A stretch of 64,000 nt of DNA from Gracilibacillus alcaliphilus (GCF_016909015.1 NZ_JAFBFA010000020.1:1-64000); one strand, 5' to 3'. Positions 6,623 through 16,391 are shown, numbered from the stretch's first letter. Translations and numbers: made by a program. Notes: generated by a model from the sequence alone, not told the origin.

Positions 6623-7621
6623 ATGGAAAAATCTTTGTTAGCTAGATTTACAAAAAAGGTAATAGCAGAAGCTGCCTCGAGATATGGGGTACAGTTCGAG
6701 GAGCTGCATTTACTTGGCAAACATCAAAATTTAGTCTATGGGTATTTACGCGAGGGACGTGAATATATACTTCGGATCACTCATGCCTCCCATCGAAGTC
6801 AAAATTTAATTCAAGGGGAACTAGATTGGATTAACTACCTTTCGAAGAATGATTTACATGTATCTACCCCGATCTATTCTGATAAAGGAAATTTAATTGA
6901 AACGTATGTAAGTGATACAAATGACTGCTTTTTTATGGTAGCGTTTGAGAAAGCTTTAGGAGCACCGCTGCAAGATACTATCTCGCAGGAAGAAGACTTT
7001 AAGTATTTAGGTATAGTTACTGGAAGACTGCATTCCCTAACTAAAAATTATCTGTCAACAAGTGAGAAGACACGTCGTTTTACTTGGAACGAGAACGAAT
7101 ATCTGAAAAAGTTTACTGACCATATTCCGCAATCACAGGAACGTGTCTTATCATACTTGGATCAGTTAATGGAGAGGCTGGACGAATTGCCGAAAGATCA
7201 AGCGGCCTATGGACTTATACATGGTGATCTCTTGTTTGGTAACTATTTTATTCAAAAAGACGGCACGATTACTCTGTTTGATTTTGATGAATGCCAATAT
7301 GGATGGTTTATGCAGGATATAGCTGTAAATTTGTTTTATGGAGTTGTTGTACCTTTTCAAAATGAGAATGAAATCACATTTGCTCGTCGTTATCTGACTT
7401 ACTTTTTTGAAGGGTATGATAAAGAAAATACGTTAGATAGAAAGTTATTAGAGCAGTTACCACTATTCCTTGAATTAAGACAAGTTATATTGTATTCATC
7501 ATTATACAGAAATGGAAATCTTGCCTCCTTAGATAGTTGGTCTCAAACGTTTCTTGAAAAAGCCCGCAGAAATATGGAACATTCATTACCTATAATCGAT
7601 ATGCAAAAAGTAAATTTGTAG
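6623..7621 (+). CDS. APH-family phosphotransferase (second of two)
   Basis: The 332-residue protein has the same fold as its upstream neighbour. It carries LIHGDLLFGNYFI (about 197-209), the HxDxxxxN catalytic loop, and LFDFDECQYGW (about 217-227), the metal-binding DFD. Strands NLVYGYLREGREYILRITH form the N-lobe. The start follows GGGGAGATAG by a few bases. A 106-bp gap separates the genes and holds only an imperfect inverted repeat, so they may be co-transcribed. Similar genes in Bacilli are annotated as aminoglycoside phosphotransferase family; no substrate can be named. Confidence 0.85.
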   Translation: MEKSLLARFTKKVIAEAASRYGVQFEELHLLGKHQNLVYGYLREGREYILRITHASHRSQNLIQGELDWINYLSKNDLHVSTPIYSDKGNLIETYVSDTNDCFFMVAFEKALGAPLQDTISQEEDFKYLGIVTGRLHSLTKNYLSTSEKTRRFTWNENEYLKKFTDHIPQSQERVLSYLDQLMERLDELPKDQAAYGLIHGDLLFGNYFIQKDGTITLFDFDECQYGWFMQDIAVNLFYGVVVPFQNENEITFARRYLTYFFEGYDKENTLDRKLLEQLPLFLELRQVILYSSLYRNGNLASLDSWSQTFLEKARRNMEHSLPIIDMQKVNL

Positions 7622-7840
7622 GAAGTCGTAGAAATTACAAGCCCTAATCATTCCAGAAATAGAGTAGCTTGGTATGTTTAAGAAGGACAGTTTGAAAATA
7701 ATAAGCGTATTTGTTAAAAGAAATTATCCTCAGATTGTAAAACAAAACAATTTATATTAATGCGAAAGAGGTAAGTTATCTTTGGTAAAATGGAGAAAGC
7801 TTCATTACTAAATCCTAACAAAATAAAGAAGGTAGTAAAC

Positions 7841-8329
7841 ATGACAAATATAGAAGAGTTTACTTTATATAGGATAGTTTCAGCTATTATCTTATCAGGA
7901 GACCATATTCTTTTAGTACAGAATAAAGAAGAATCTGCAGACTATACTTGGAGTCTCCCAGGCGGAGTAATTGAGCAAAATGAAACACTGGAAAAGGCAC
8001 TTTCCAGAGAGGTAAATGAAGAAGTGGGCCTGGATGTGCAAAGCATGAAATTAGCATATATCCATGAAAGTTTCATTCGTGAAAATGCTGCCCATAGCTT
8101 GGTTACAGTATTTAAAGTGGAGGTTGATTGTAAAGCTGCACCTCAGATTAATGATCCTGATGATGAGATTGTACAAATAAAATGGGTTCCAGTAAATGAG
8201 CTCAGCCATTTTATCAAAAATTCAAATGTGTTGAAACCGTTAGCTGAATGGTTGAAAACAAAACAGCCAAGCTACATGGTGGATGAAAATTTGATCTGGA
8301 GTGAAACGGATAATGATACAGGGAGTTAA
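7841..8329 (+). CDS. Nudix hydrolase
   Basis: The 162-residue protein carries a complete Nudix box, GGVIEQNETLEKALSREVNEEVGLDV (GX5EX7REVXEEVG), at about residues 40-65. Nudix enzymes cleave a nucleoside diphosphate linked to another moiety and need Mg bound by the REVXEE glutamates. ATG 7841 is preferred over the in-frame ATG at 7790 because GAAGGT lies just upstream and family members start near TLYRIVSAIIL. It stands alone between the phosphotransferases and another Nudix gene. Substrate unknown. Confidence 0.88.
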   Translation: MTNIEEFTLYRIVSAIILSGDHILLVQNKEESADYTWSLPGGVIEQNETLEKALSREVNEEVGLDVQSMKLAYIHESFIRENAAHSLVTVFKVEVDCKAAPQINDPDDEIVQIKWVPVNELSHFIKNSNVLKPLAEWLKTKQPSYMVDENLIWSETDNDTGS

Positions 8330-8433
8330 TTTGATTTTAGGGACTAATTCCAGAAAATATCGCAAGAGGTAGTTGCCTCGGTAGGAAATAATATTTTTAT
8401 GGCAGGTATCAAATAATAAAAAGGGTGAATGAT

Positions 8434-8943
8434 ATGCATGTTAATGTAAGAGCCATAATAGAGAGAGAATCAGCGGCTGGTACTGAAATTGTCATACAAA
8501 GAAGAGTTAAATCTAATGAAGACCAAAAACCTTTCGAATTACCAGGGGGCAGGATCAATCCATTTGAATCATATGTATCAGCGCTAAAGAGAGAGGTTTT
8601 TGAGGAAACCGGTCTTCGTGTTAATAAAATCTATGGGGCAGAAACAAGAATGGAAACAAATGATCATAATTCTAACGTGGAAATCTTGAAACCATTTGCT
8701 ATTTACCAAACGGTTGATGGTCCAGTAGATTCCTTAGGTGCGTATTTTCGCTGTGAAGCTCAAGGCACTTTGCTTCATCAAGGCGATGAAACTGATAATA
8801 TTATGTGGATCTCAGTAAATGAACTTATATCTTCTTTAGATAATCAAGAGATAGATTTCAGCTGGGTTGATAAATCTGGGATATTATACTACTTGAGATG
8901 GTTCAAAGAACAACAAGCAGTAGATAGTATAGAGGATAACTAG
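8434..8943 (+). CDS. Nudix hydrolase
   Basis: The 169-residue protein begins MHVNVRAIIERE and has a Nudix box beginning LPGGRINPFESYVSALKREV and ending FEETG (about 40-62). The final Glu pair of the box (FEETG) is kept. ATG 8434 is 6 nt after AAAAGGGTG; a GTG at 8425 lies inside that ribosome binding site. It is not a recent copy of the upstream Nudix gene, as similarity is limited to the box. Substrate unknown. Confidence 0.87.
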   Translation: MHVNVRAIIERESAAGTEIVIQRRVKSNEDQKPFELPGGRINPFESYVSALKREVFEETGLRVNKIYGAETRMETNDHNSNVEILKPFAIYQTVDGPVDSLGAYFRCEAQGTLLHQGDETDNIMWISVNELISSLDNQEIDFSWVDKSGILYYLRWFKEQQAVDSIEDN

Positions 8944-9036
8944 ATAGAAAAGATATATATAATGTATCATTTCCAGTGTCTACTATCTTGGCATAGAGCC
9001 AATTGTAGATTTTTACAAAGGAGGTATTATAAAAAA

Positions 9037-9385
9037 ATGAGTGCAACTCAGGTTCTAGGAGATACCTAGTATTTTCAAGGGATATAATTTTATCTTGTTA
9101 AGGTTGGTGTCGTCAGATTTTGAACAGAATCGACAGCAGATGCTGCATCGTGATCTGCCAGGTCTGATAGATATAGAGACACTGACGAGAGCTACTCAGA
9201 AAATTAATAACCGTCCGCTATTAAAGAATGAATTTTTGATAGATATTGCTGGTAAAACACCAGATATTGTTTTTGAAGAAGCGACAACAATAATTGATAC
9301 TGCAAACATCCAATTGGAATATGATTACCAGCCTCCTCCAAAAAACGCTTTTGATTCTTGGGTTCAAATCAACAGAAGATCTTAA
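9037..9385 (+). pseudogene. Decayed gene, unrecognised C-terminal part
   Basis: A good ribosome binding site (AAAGGAGGT, 9017-9025) leads to an ATG at 9037 whose frame stops after 10 codons. From 9095 another frame gives 96 residues rich in normal protein sequence (LHRDLPGLIDIETLTRATQK, then KNEFLIDIAGKTPDIVFEEA) but with only a TTG and no ribosome binding site. I read it as the tail of a gene whose front has been lost. I do not recognise the family. Confidence 0.4.
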
Positions 9386-9426
9386 ATCATGATTTACAGA
9401 TGGGACGCAGCTACAACCCATAAATA

Positions 9427-9468
9427 AAAATAGTTGCTTTTCAAATTCAACAGAGAAGCAACTATTTT
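9427..9468. terminator. Terminator, possibly bidirectional
   Basis: AAAATAGTTGCTT pairs with AAGCAACTATTTT. It lies between the decayed gene and the minus-strand acetyltransferase and has A and T runs on both sides. The remaining gap to 9739 shows no gene. Confidence 0.75.
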
Positions 9469-9739
9469 GATCTGATCGAGTTTTGTCGCAGACTTTTTGA
9501 ATTTACATTGTACAAATTTTATAAGTGACAACAAAGAACTTATTCCGTCTAGAGTTTTTAGTGTGATGTCAATCATCAATACTTAAACGCTCTTTTGAAT
9601 TACGACAAAAATAACTACGTAGTTTGCTGGTATTGATACAACAGATTTTTAAGAATCCCATAGAAACAGAAATGCTGAGGATATTGTTATACAGACGCTT
9701 TGTATTTTTGGAGTGTAACCATAGTTTTTCAATGCCTTA

Positions 9740-10306
9740 CTACATATTCTGATTCTTAAATTCATCTTTCAAGATAGAATATACTTTTACATCTTCTTGT
9801 TTTCCTTTTCTTCGCATAGATTTTCTTAAAGTTCCTTCATAGGTCATCCCTGATTTCTCCATTAACTTATAAGAAGCTATATTTTCTGGATGGCATCTTG
9901 CATAAATTCGTTCCAGCTCCAACTTTTCAAATCCAAAAAGTAACAACTGTTGAACTGCTTCTGTTCCTATTCCTTTTCGCCAATAGTTCCTAGAAATAGC
10001 AAAAGCGAGTTCTGCAGAGTAATGCTTTTGATTCCGTCCTAGATTGATTGTTCCAATAACGCGAGTATTTTCCTTCCACACAATTACCCAAGGTCCTTTG
10101 TCTGTATGTTTGTATTGAGTCAGTATGTGCTCTATAAAACTTTCTGTATCCGCAAGTGTTCGATGTGTTTCCCACGTTAGGTATTTGGATAACTTTAAGT
10201 CAGAGGCGTAGTTATGAATATCTTGCAGATCTGTTCTTTCCATTTTTCTTAAAATCAGTCGTTCCGATTCTAGCGTTGGTAATGGAACAAATGGATTTTC
10301 ACTCAT
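9740..10306 (-). CDS. GNAT N-acetyltransferase, RimJ/RimL type
   Basis: The 188-residue protein has the RimJ/RimL-type pattern: N-terminal TLESERLILRKMERTDLQD, the acetyl-CoA loop RNYWRKGIGTEAVQQLL (about 110-126), and the C-terminal CHPENIASYKLMEKSGMTYE. These proteins move an acetyl group to an N-terminus or small amine. It is divergent from the histidine phosphatase gene. The start follows GAGGTG on the minus strand. Target unknown. Confidence 0.9.
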   Translation of the reverse strand: MSENPFVPLPTLESERLILRKMERTDLQDIHNYASDLKLSKYLTWETHRTLADTESFIEHILTQYKHTDKGPWVIVWKENTRVIGTINLGRNQKHYSAELAFAISRNYWRKGIGTEAVQQLLLFGFEKLELERIYARCHPENIASYKLMEKSGMTYEGTLRKSMRRKGKQEDVKVYSILKDEFKNQNM

Positions 10307-10483
10307 TGCTGCACCTCCTCATTTTTACGTAAAAATTAATATGATTATACACATATTTGTTATAATTTACAAGTTGCTTTGCAGGAAATAATAAATCTTG
10401 ATTTAATTGATTCAAGGTTTTAACTTTGTGAAATTACCCATTTGAACGAATATTTTTAGATGAGAAATTCTAGGAGGAATAAA

Positions 10484-11077
10484 ATGGAGATTTTATTGAT
10501 AAGGCATGGGGAGTCGGAAGCCGATATCTTAAATGTTCATGAAGGCAGAGCTGATTTTTCCTTAACAGAATTAGGTAATAAGCAGGCAAGGAGGCTGGCT
10601 AGCAGAGTAAATCAAGCATTTCCTCCTGAAGTAATATGGTCAAGTACGCTAAAGAGAGCCAAGGAGACCACATCATACCTAGTTGAAATGATGGATTGTA
10701 CAGTGAATTATGAAGGCGATTTGATGGAGCACAATAATGGAGTATTTGCGGGTGTTTCCTTTGAAGAAGCAGCTAAACTGTCCTTTCCTCAACATTTGCA
10801 TGAAAGGTTCCCAGAAGGCGAATCATTTATTGAATTTAGAATGAGAATAGAATCTGTTTTTTCAAAAATAGTTACTTCTTCCATTCAAAATAACAGAATT
10901 GCAATTGTTGCACATGGTGGTGTTATTAATCATATCCTCCAGATCTTCTTAAAAAATCCAGTTACTAAAGAATTTTGGTTTAAAACAAGTGATACGGGAA
11001 TACATCTTATTGAAATGAAAGAGGGAGAGAGGCTTATACACTTTCTAAATGATACTTCTCACTTACATTCTATCTAG
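10484..11077 (+). CDS. Histidine phosphatase (phosphoglycerate-mutase-like)
   Basis: The 197-residue protein opens MEILLIRHGESEAD with the RHG motif whose His is phosphorylated in catalysis. A second conserved His lies in IAIVAHGGVINHI (about 145-157). This superfamily removes phosphate from sugars, nucleotides or cobamide precursors. ATG 10484 follows AGGAGGAATAAA; an earlier in-frame ATG lacks a ribosome binding site. The stop at 11077 is 11 bp before the next Nudix start, so the two form an operon. Substrate unknown. Confidence 0.9.
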   Translation: MEILLIRHGESEADILNVHEGRADFSLTELGNKQARRLASRVNQAFPPEVIWSSTLKRAKETTSYLVEMMDCTVNYEGDLMEHNNGVFAGVSFEEAAKLSFPQHLHERFPEGESFIEFRMRIESVFSKIVTSSIQNNRIAIVAHGGVINHILQIFLKNPVTKEFWFKTSDTGIHLIEMKEGERLIHFLNDTSHLHSI

Positions 11078-11088
11078 GAGTGACACCG

Positions 11089-11529
11089 ATGAAGAGAGTA
11101 GATGTTGCATATGTACTACTATTTGATGAACAACACGAAAAAGTGTTGATGGTAAAAAACAAAGGTGCTAATTCGTCTTATTATACGTTACCTGGAGGTG
11201 CCGTAGAAGCAGGTGAAACTCTTGAAGAGGCTGCTATCCGGGAAGTGAAAGAGGAAACAGGAGTTGATATTGAGATTGGTGGTTTATCCACTGTAAGTGA
11301 GGCTTTCTTTGAGGAAAGAGGACACCATGCTCTATTCTTTACATTCACAGGTAAGATTGTTGGTGGAAAGATTGAAATTCTATTTCCGGATGAAATTGAG
11401 GAAATAAAATGGATGGAAATCGATGAAGCAGAGACGTATATGTATATACCTGAAAAATTGAACGGTTATGTAAAAACGAATATTTCTATACCATATATTC
11501 TGCGAGGTAATGTTATAGATAAGGGATGA
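11089..11529 (+). CDS. Nudix hydrolase
   Basis: The 146-residue protein has the Nudix box GGAVEAGETLEEAAIREVKEETGVDI (about 37-62), a perfect match to GX5EX7REVXEEXG. ATG 11089 is used because TAGGAG, overlapping the previous stop codon, lies 8 nt upstream. It is translationally close to the histidine phosphatase gene, suggesting they act on the same phosphorylated compound. Third Nudix gene in about 4 kb. Confidence 0.9.
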   Translation: MKRVDVAYVLLFDEQHEKVLMVKNKGANSSYYTLPGGAVEAGETLEEAAIREVKEETGVDIEIGGLSTVSEAFFEERGHHALFFTFTGKIVGGKIEILFPDEIEEIKWMEIDEAETYMYIPEKLNGYVKTNISIPYILRGNVIDKG

Positions 11530-11624
11530 AAGCCCAATTTTTTTGTGGAAAGTAATTGTTGTAGTTGAAGCACAATAAATGAGTCTATAAAAAATCTATT
11601 ATTTCGCAATCAGGAGGCACATAT

Positions 11625-12386
11625 ATGAAAACTACTGATTATGCCAAAATTGCTCACAAATATGAGAAAAATCAATATAGATTCGATGAAGTCAAATTTG
11701 ATGATGATTTAAAGACATATATAGATCACAACCCTCAATCAACATATCAAGTTTTAGATTTGGCGTGTGGTATAGGCATTTATCTTGAAAATCAAATAAA
11801 GAATTTTGATAAGTTTGATATCAATTGGTATGGGCTTGATGCCTCGGAAGAAATGCTAAGTAAAGCAAAAGAAAAACTGGAACATGTCACCTTATTATGC
11901 GATCTTGCTGAAAATCTCCCCTGCGAGAATGAAAGTTTTGATTATATCTCAAATAACTACGCTTTTCACCATTTTTTAAATAAAGGAGCTGTTCTTGACG
12001 AAGTTTATCGTGTGTTACGTCAAAACGGGGTGTACAGGATGCATAATATTGCTATACATAACATGAAAAATTGGTGGGTATATCATTATTTTCCAACCGC
12101 TTATGAAGACGATTTAAAAAGGTTTTGGGAAAAAGAAGTTATCTTCAACGAGCTTTCGAGCAGAGGGTTTGAAGTAAATCTGCGGATGGAATATCGTTTA
12201 GAAAAAGTTAAAGTATCTGATTATCTAGAATATGCAGAGAATAGAGAGATATCAATATTAACGCTAATAAGTGATCAAGATTATCAGGAAGGCTTGGAGA
12301 AAATGAGAGATGAAGTTAAAATTAATCCTGACAAAACAATTGTGAATGACTTTGCAGAAATGTTTTGTATATCGAGAAAAATGTAA
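11625..12386 (+). CDS. Class I SAM-dependent methyltransferase
   Basis: The 253-residue protein has the Rossmann motif I QVLDLACGIGIYLE (about 43-56), motif II WYGLDASEEML, and NLPCENESFDYISNNYAFHH. This is the UbiE/Methyltransf_11 pattern. The start follows AGGAGGCACATAT. The C-terminal part is unusual in sequence, so the acceptor is unknown. No partner gene is adjacent. Confidence 0.87.
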   Translation: MKTTDYAKIAHKYEKNQYRFDEVKFDDDLKTYIDHNPQSTYQVLDLACGIGIYLENQIKNFDKFDINWYGLDASEEMLSKAKEKLEHVTLLCDLAENLPCENESFDYISNNYAFHHFLNKGAVLDEVYRVLRQNGVYRMHNIAIHNMKNWWVYHYFPTAYEDDLKRFWEKEVIFNELSSRGFEVNLRMEYRLEKVKVSDYLEYAENREISILTLISDQDYQEGLEKMRDEVKINPDKTIVNDFAEMFCISRKM

Positions 12387-12598
12387 AAAGAATAGGGTTA
12401 ATCTGTCATGTATATGTCCTTTACAGATAGTGAGCTGAAACCTTCTTCAGGGACGAAAGGTATTTTATGTTCATGAGATGACCATATGGCATTAAAAATC
12501 CAAATATGACTAAAAAATGTTTACTTTCCAAATGGTTTTTTGTTATGACAATAATGAAGTATGAAGAGAAAAAGTAAATATGCATACATTGTTTTTTT

Positions 12599-12634
12599 GA
12601 TCTCCTAAACTTTAATGGTTAGGGGATTTTTTTA
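12599..12634 (+). terminator. Terminator
   Basis: ATCTCCTAAAC pairs with GGTTAGGGGAT (with G-U pairs) around TTTAAT, followed by seven T. It is 210 bp after the methyltransferase stop. Confidence 0.8.
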
Positions 12635-12848
12635 TGATTGTTTTACAAAACTCAGGCGGTATATAAATGAACAAAGAGATGGCCGAATAGAACAGATTGC
12701 GTTGGCGTAATAGGCAATGATTTAATAAATTAAGTAGTTTATGATTTGAACATACTACTTTGGAAAAGGGGTGTGATACGCAAGTAACGATTATTCTGCA
12801 TGTCCTGTTCCGTACATATTTGCTGAAAAGGTAAAAAAAATTCTATTA

Positions 12849-12862
12849 TGTAACCGCTTTAT
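12849..12862 (+). promoter_or_regulatory. cre-like catabolite control site
   Basis: TGTAACCGCTTTAT fits the first 12 positions of the CcpA consensus TGWAANCGNTNWCA and misses the last two. The identical 14-mer is found at 60639 before the galactanase gene. It is 310 bp upstream of the AraC gene. Confidence 0.4.
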
Positions 12863-13171
12863 TTAAAGATAATTGAGATGGGAGAGTCAGGACAAATGTA
12901 CTAACCGCGCCTCTTTACTAAATAAAATAACTAGAATGTGCTGTGCAAAAATAAATCTTTCTATAATGTGTGATACTGCTGCTCTTTAAACATAACTCTT
13001 TAATGAAAACTTCCTATAGAATAAAAAATAGTATATTTCAAAATTCCACATACATATACATAGAAATAACTATCGGATCAAAATAACTAAATTTTTCTTC
13101 TATATTGCAGCCTTTAAGCTATCATTTTACAACAATTACTACCAAATTTAAAAATACGGAGAGTGATTGCG

Positions 13172-14089
13172 TTGATTATTTGTAAAGAGGATTATATTAA
13201 AGATTTGGCATATCCGATTTGGATTGAAGAGTTGACACATGATTCAAATAATATACCGCCAGTTCATAGTCATGAGTTCATTGAGTTGGTCTATGTTGTA
13301 GATGGCTTTGCCAAGCATACGTTTGAAGATCAAGACAGTGATTATTTAGGCGCTGGCGATATGTTTATTATTTATCCAGGGGAGCGACATACATTCTCGA
13401 TCCCGCCTTCTAATGAATTAGCGATTATAAATTGCCTCTTTTTGCCGGAATTAATCCGTGACACCTGTATTGTGGAATTTGACTTGTCTCGTTCGATTAA
13501 TAACTATGTTACACAGCCGCTATTAAACGTAGAAAAAAGGCTAGATCCGCTGATTAAACTGCCAAAACCAGATTCCAATCGAATCAAGGAAATTCTGCAA
13601 ATTATGAAAGAGGAGCTGAATACAAAAACATCTGGATCCTTAACGATTATAAGGCTGCGACTGCTGGAAATACTTGTCTTGTTATCACGTATTTCCAACC
13701 AGGAGCAGCATACAAGTTTTACTAAGAAATCATCTTCTAATGCAAGAGATAATGAGATGAAATTACTGATCAAAGACATCAACCAATATTTACTGCAGCA
13801 TTATAATGAAAAAATATCTACATCCGTGTTAGCAAATGTGTTTAATATCAGTGTGAGGCACTTAAATCGCGTCTATAAGGAATATACGGGACTAACGATA
13901 ACGGAAATGATTCATCAGATTAGAATTGATAAGGCTAAATATTATCTTAAACATTCGGATGAAAAGGTAATTAATGTTGCCATGAAAATTGGCTATGATG
14001 ATCCGGCATTTTTTAGTCACTTATTTCGGAGAAAGGTAGGGTGTTCGCCAGGGAATTATAAACGAAACAATGGCAGCATGGACAGATAA
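13172..14089 (+). CDS. AraC-family regulator with cupin sensor
   Basis: The 305-residue protein has an N-terminal cupin-type ligand domain (PPVHSHEFIELVYVVDG, then GAGDMFIIYPGERHTF) and a C-terminal double helix-turn-helix (about 210-300) with SVRHLNRVYKEYTG and GYDDPAFFSHLFRRKVGCSP. Such regulators activate sugar genes when a sugar binds the cupin. TTG 13172 is 8 nt after GGAGAG; GTG 13163 lies inside that site. The gene sits directly upstream of the peptide/oligosaccharide ABC operon and is its likely regulator. Confidence 0.9.
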   Translation: MIICKEDYIKDLAYPIWIEELTHDSNNIPPVHSHEFIELVYVVDGFAKHTFEDQDSDYLGAGDMFIIYPGERHTFSIPPSNELAIINCLFLPELIRDTCIVEFDLSRSINNYVTQPLLNVEKRLDPLIKLPKPDSNRIKEILQIMKEELNTKTSGSLTIIRLRLLEILVLLSRISNQEQHTSFTKKSSSNARDNEMKLLIKDINQYLLQHYNEKISTSVLANVFNISVRHLNRVYKEYTGLTITEMIHQIRIDKAKYYLKHSDEKVINVAMKIGYDDPAFFSHLFRRKVGCSPGNYKRNNGSMDR

Positions 14090-14256
14090 AGTGCCCAAAG
14101 CAAGCCTGATAGACCATGTATAGTTGTCCTGCCAGACTATGATTTCACAGCAATGGTCACCATATACTATGATAGAGTCTTGCATCTTTTTTTCGGAAGG
14201 AGGATCAGCTCAATAATTTATGACAACGATACAAAGGTAAAGAAGTAAACATTTTA

Positions 14257-14270
14257 TGTAAGCGCTTAAT
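14257..14270 (+). promoter_or_regulatory. cre-like site before the binding-protein gene
   Basis: TGTAAGCGCTTAAT fits the first 12 positions of the CcpA consensus. It lies 76 bp upstream of the lipoprotein start. Confidence 0.45.
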
Positions 14271-14345
14271 TAAAAGCGGAAAGGTCAATTGGTTGAAGGA
14301 TTATTTAAAAAGCATGTTTCACACTTGAAAATAGGGGGCGAACCA

Positions 14346-16295
14346 ATGAAAAAATCCATGTTGCTAATTTTTATGCTGTCTTTTTTAGTCGCAATAATGA
14401 TGACCGCTTGCTCTAACAATGAAGAAGCAGCGGGTGATGGCACCGAAAATAGTCAGTCAGAAGGCGGGGATTCGAATGACTCTCAAGGTGAAGGCAGTAA
14501 AATAACCGATGTATCAGAAATTACAGAATTTCATCAAGCACCAATGTTTGATGAACTAGATTTGCCAGCTGTCACAGAAAGATTGCCCAATGTACCAAAA
14601 CTAACCAATGAAATGCCTGAAGACGTATTAGATTATGAAATTGGACAATATGGAGGTACATTAAATACGGTTACAGCACAAGTAGATTGGGATGCTGACT
14701 TCTTTGTAGTGAATAATGAACCGCTGCTCAATACACCTGGGATTTTAGGAGAAGAGATCACACCGAATATCTTGGAAGATTTCGAAATGAGTGACGATCA
14801 AAAGGAATTTACTTTCTATTTGCGTGAAGGCCTGCATTGGTCAGATGGCGAACCAGTTACAATGGAGGATTTTCGATTTGCGATTGAGGACGTTATCTTT
14901 AATGAAGAAATTACCCCAATCGTTCCGACTTGGCTAAAGTCAGCTGGTGATGCTTCAAAGGATCCATTTGAATTTGAAGTTATCGATGATTGGACATTTA
15001 AAATGACCTTTAGCGAGCCGTATGGAGGCTTTCCTATGCAATTAGCGATCACTAATTGGCGTGGTTACGCTGATTTATTAAAGCCAGCACATTATTTAAA
15101 AGAATATCACAAGGAGTATGCAGATCCGGATGAACTACAAGCCATGCTTGACGAAGAAGGCTATGACGAGGATCAATGGGTCAGTTTATTCGGTGACTAT
15201 GATATTACTGAGCGGGAGTTTAATCAGCCTAAGTCACAAGGGTTTCCTGTTCTTAATCCATGGATGACCAAGGAAATTAGTGATACCTACTATCTATTTG
15301 AACGCAATCCATATTATTTTAAAGTGGATGCGGCTGGAAATCAATTGCCTTATATTGATGAAGTGAGAAGTAATATAGTGCAAGATTCGGAAATGATCGG
15401 TTTAAAAGTTATTGCTGGTGAGATCGACCTGTCCCGAGAAAATTCAGCCTTGCCTAAAATGCCATTGTATAAAGAAAATGAAGAAAAAGGCGGTTATATC
15501 GCACATACAGCGGATATGCATTTAACCCCATCAGATATCTTTTTTAACTTGACCTATGAAGATGATGTATGGCGTGAAGTTGTTCAAGATAAGCGATTCA
15601 GACAAGCCGTAAATCATGCCATTAACCGAGAAGAGATTATTGATTCGATTTACTACGGTTTTGCAGAACCATCCACATGGGTGGACAGCACATTTGATGT
15701 GGATAAGGCCAATCAATTACTAGATGAAATGGGAATGGAAAGGGGTTCAGACGGCTATCGATTAGGGCCAGATGGCAAACGATTCACGGTTCCGTTTGAA
15801 ATTGCACCATTCGCGCCGGATTTTCAGCCATTAGCAGAACTGTTGGTGGAATATTTAGGTGAGGTTGGTATTCATGCAACCACAAAAACACTGGATCAGG
15901 CTCTATGGAGTGAACGTGATGCGGCTAATCAATTACAGGCAAGTATTATGTGGACACATACCGTTGCCTGGTATATGAATGATTTCGGCCAAGCTCGTTG
16001 GGGCAAATTGTGGAATGAATGGTGGAACAGTAATGGTGAAAAAGGCGAAGAACCACCTGAGGATGTAAAGGAATTCTACCAAATTCTAAACCGGGTAAAT
16101 GTAAGTACTGTAGATGAAGCACTCCAAGCGGTGGAAGAACTGAAACAAAATATGAATGATAACGTTTGGCAGTTTATTCATATTGAAAATGTGAAACAAC
16201 CAGTTGTGCTAAATGCAGAACTTGGAAATGTTACCGCTGATGCAATGGCAATAGGGGTTAACTTTAGCGGGGAACAATGGTTCTATAAAAAATAA
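14346..16295 (+). CDS. ABC transporter solute-binding lipoprotein, family 5
   Basis: The 649-residue protein has a lipoprotein signal, MKKSMLLIFML through the lipobox MTAC (Cys about 20), then an acidic Ser/Gly linker. The body is family-5 (DppA/OppA-like): EFTFYLREGLHWSDGEPVT, then RNPYYFKVDAAGNQLPYID and FRQAVNHAINREEI. At about 650 residues it is 100 longer than peptide-binding DppA. This size class is typical of Dpp-type proteins that bind oligosaccharides in Thermotoga and Bacilli, so a plant-derived sugar is a likely ligand. ATG 14346 follows GGGGGCG and gives the signal peptide; a 57-bp longer frame does not. Confidence 0.9.
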   Translation: MKKSMLLIFMLSFLVAIMMTACSNNEEAAGDGTENSQSEGGDSNDSQGEGSKITDVSEITEFHQAPMFDELDLPAVTERLPNVPKLTNEMPEDVLDYEIGQYGGTLNTVTAQVDWDADFFVVNNEPLLNTPGILGEEITPNILEDFEMSDDQKEFTFYLREGLHWSDGEPVTMEDFRFAIEDVIFNEEITPIVPTWLKSAGDASKDPFEFEVIDDWTFKMTFSEPYGGFPMQLAITNWRGYADLLKPAHYLKEYHKEYADPDELQAMLDEEGYDEDQWVSLFGDYDITEREFNQPKSQGFPVLNPWMTKEISDTYYLFERNPYYFKVDAAGNQLPYIDEVRSNIVQDSEMIGLKVIAGEIDLSRENSALPKMPLYKENEEKGGYIAHTADMHLTPSDIFFNLTYEDDVWREVVQDKRFRQAVNHAINREEIIDSIYYGFAEPSTWVDSTFDVDKANQLLDEMGMERGSDGYRLGPDGKRFTVPFEIAPFAPDFQPLAELLVEYLGEVGIHATTKTLDQALWSERDAANQLQASIMWTHTVAWYMNDFGQARWGKLWNEWWNSNGEKGEEPPEDVKEFYQILNRVNVSTVDEALQAVEELKQNMNDNVWQFIHIENVKQPVVLNAELGNVTADAMAIGVNFSGEQWFYKK

Positions 16296-16307
16296 GCTGA
16301 AAGTTGC

Positions 16308-16391
16308 ATCCAAGGGGACTTATCTTGGATGGATTAGCACCAAGATAACATCATAACCATTCATAGGCAGCAAATAACAACTTTGCTGCCT
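16308..16391 (+). promoter_or_regulatory. Two intercistronic hairpins
   Basis: CATCCAAG/CTTGGATG (16308-16331) and AGGCAGCAAA/TTTGCTGCCT (16365-16391) form stem-loops with no T run after the second. Such hairpins often stabilise the upstream binding-protein message and lower downstream expression. Confidence 0.5.

Larger units (their letters stand above)
12387..13171. other. Long intergenic region
   Basis: About 785 bp without a supported gene. It contains a terminator (12599-12634) and a cre-like site (12849-12862), listed separately. Many stop codons in all frames and very high AT content argue against a missed gene. Confidence 0.6.
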
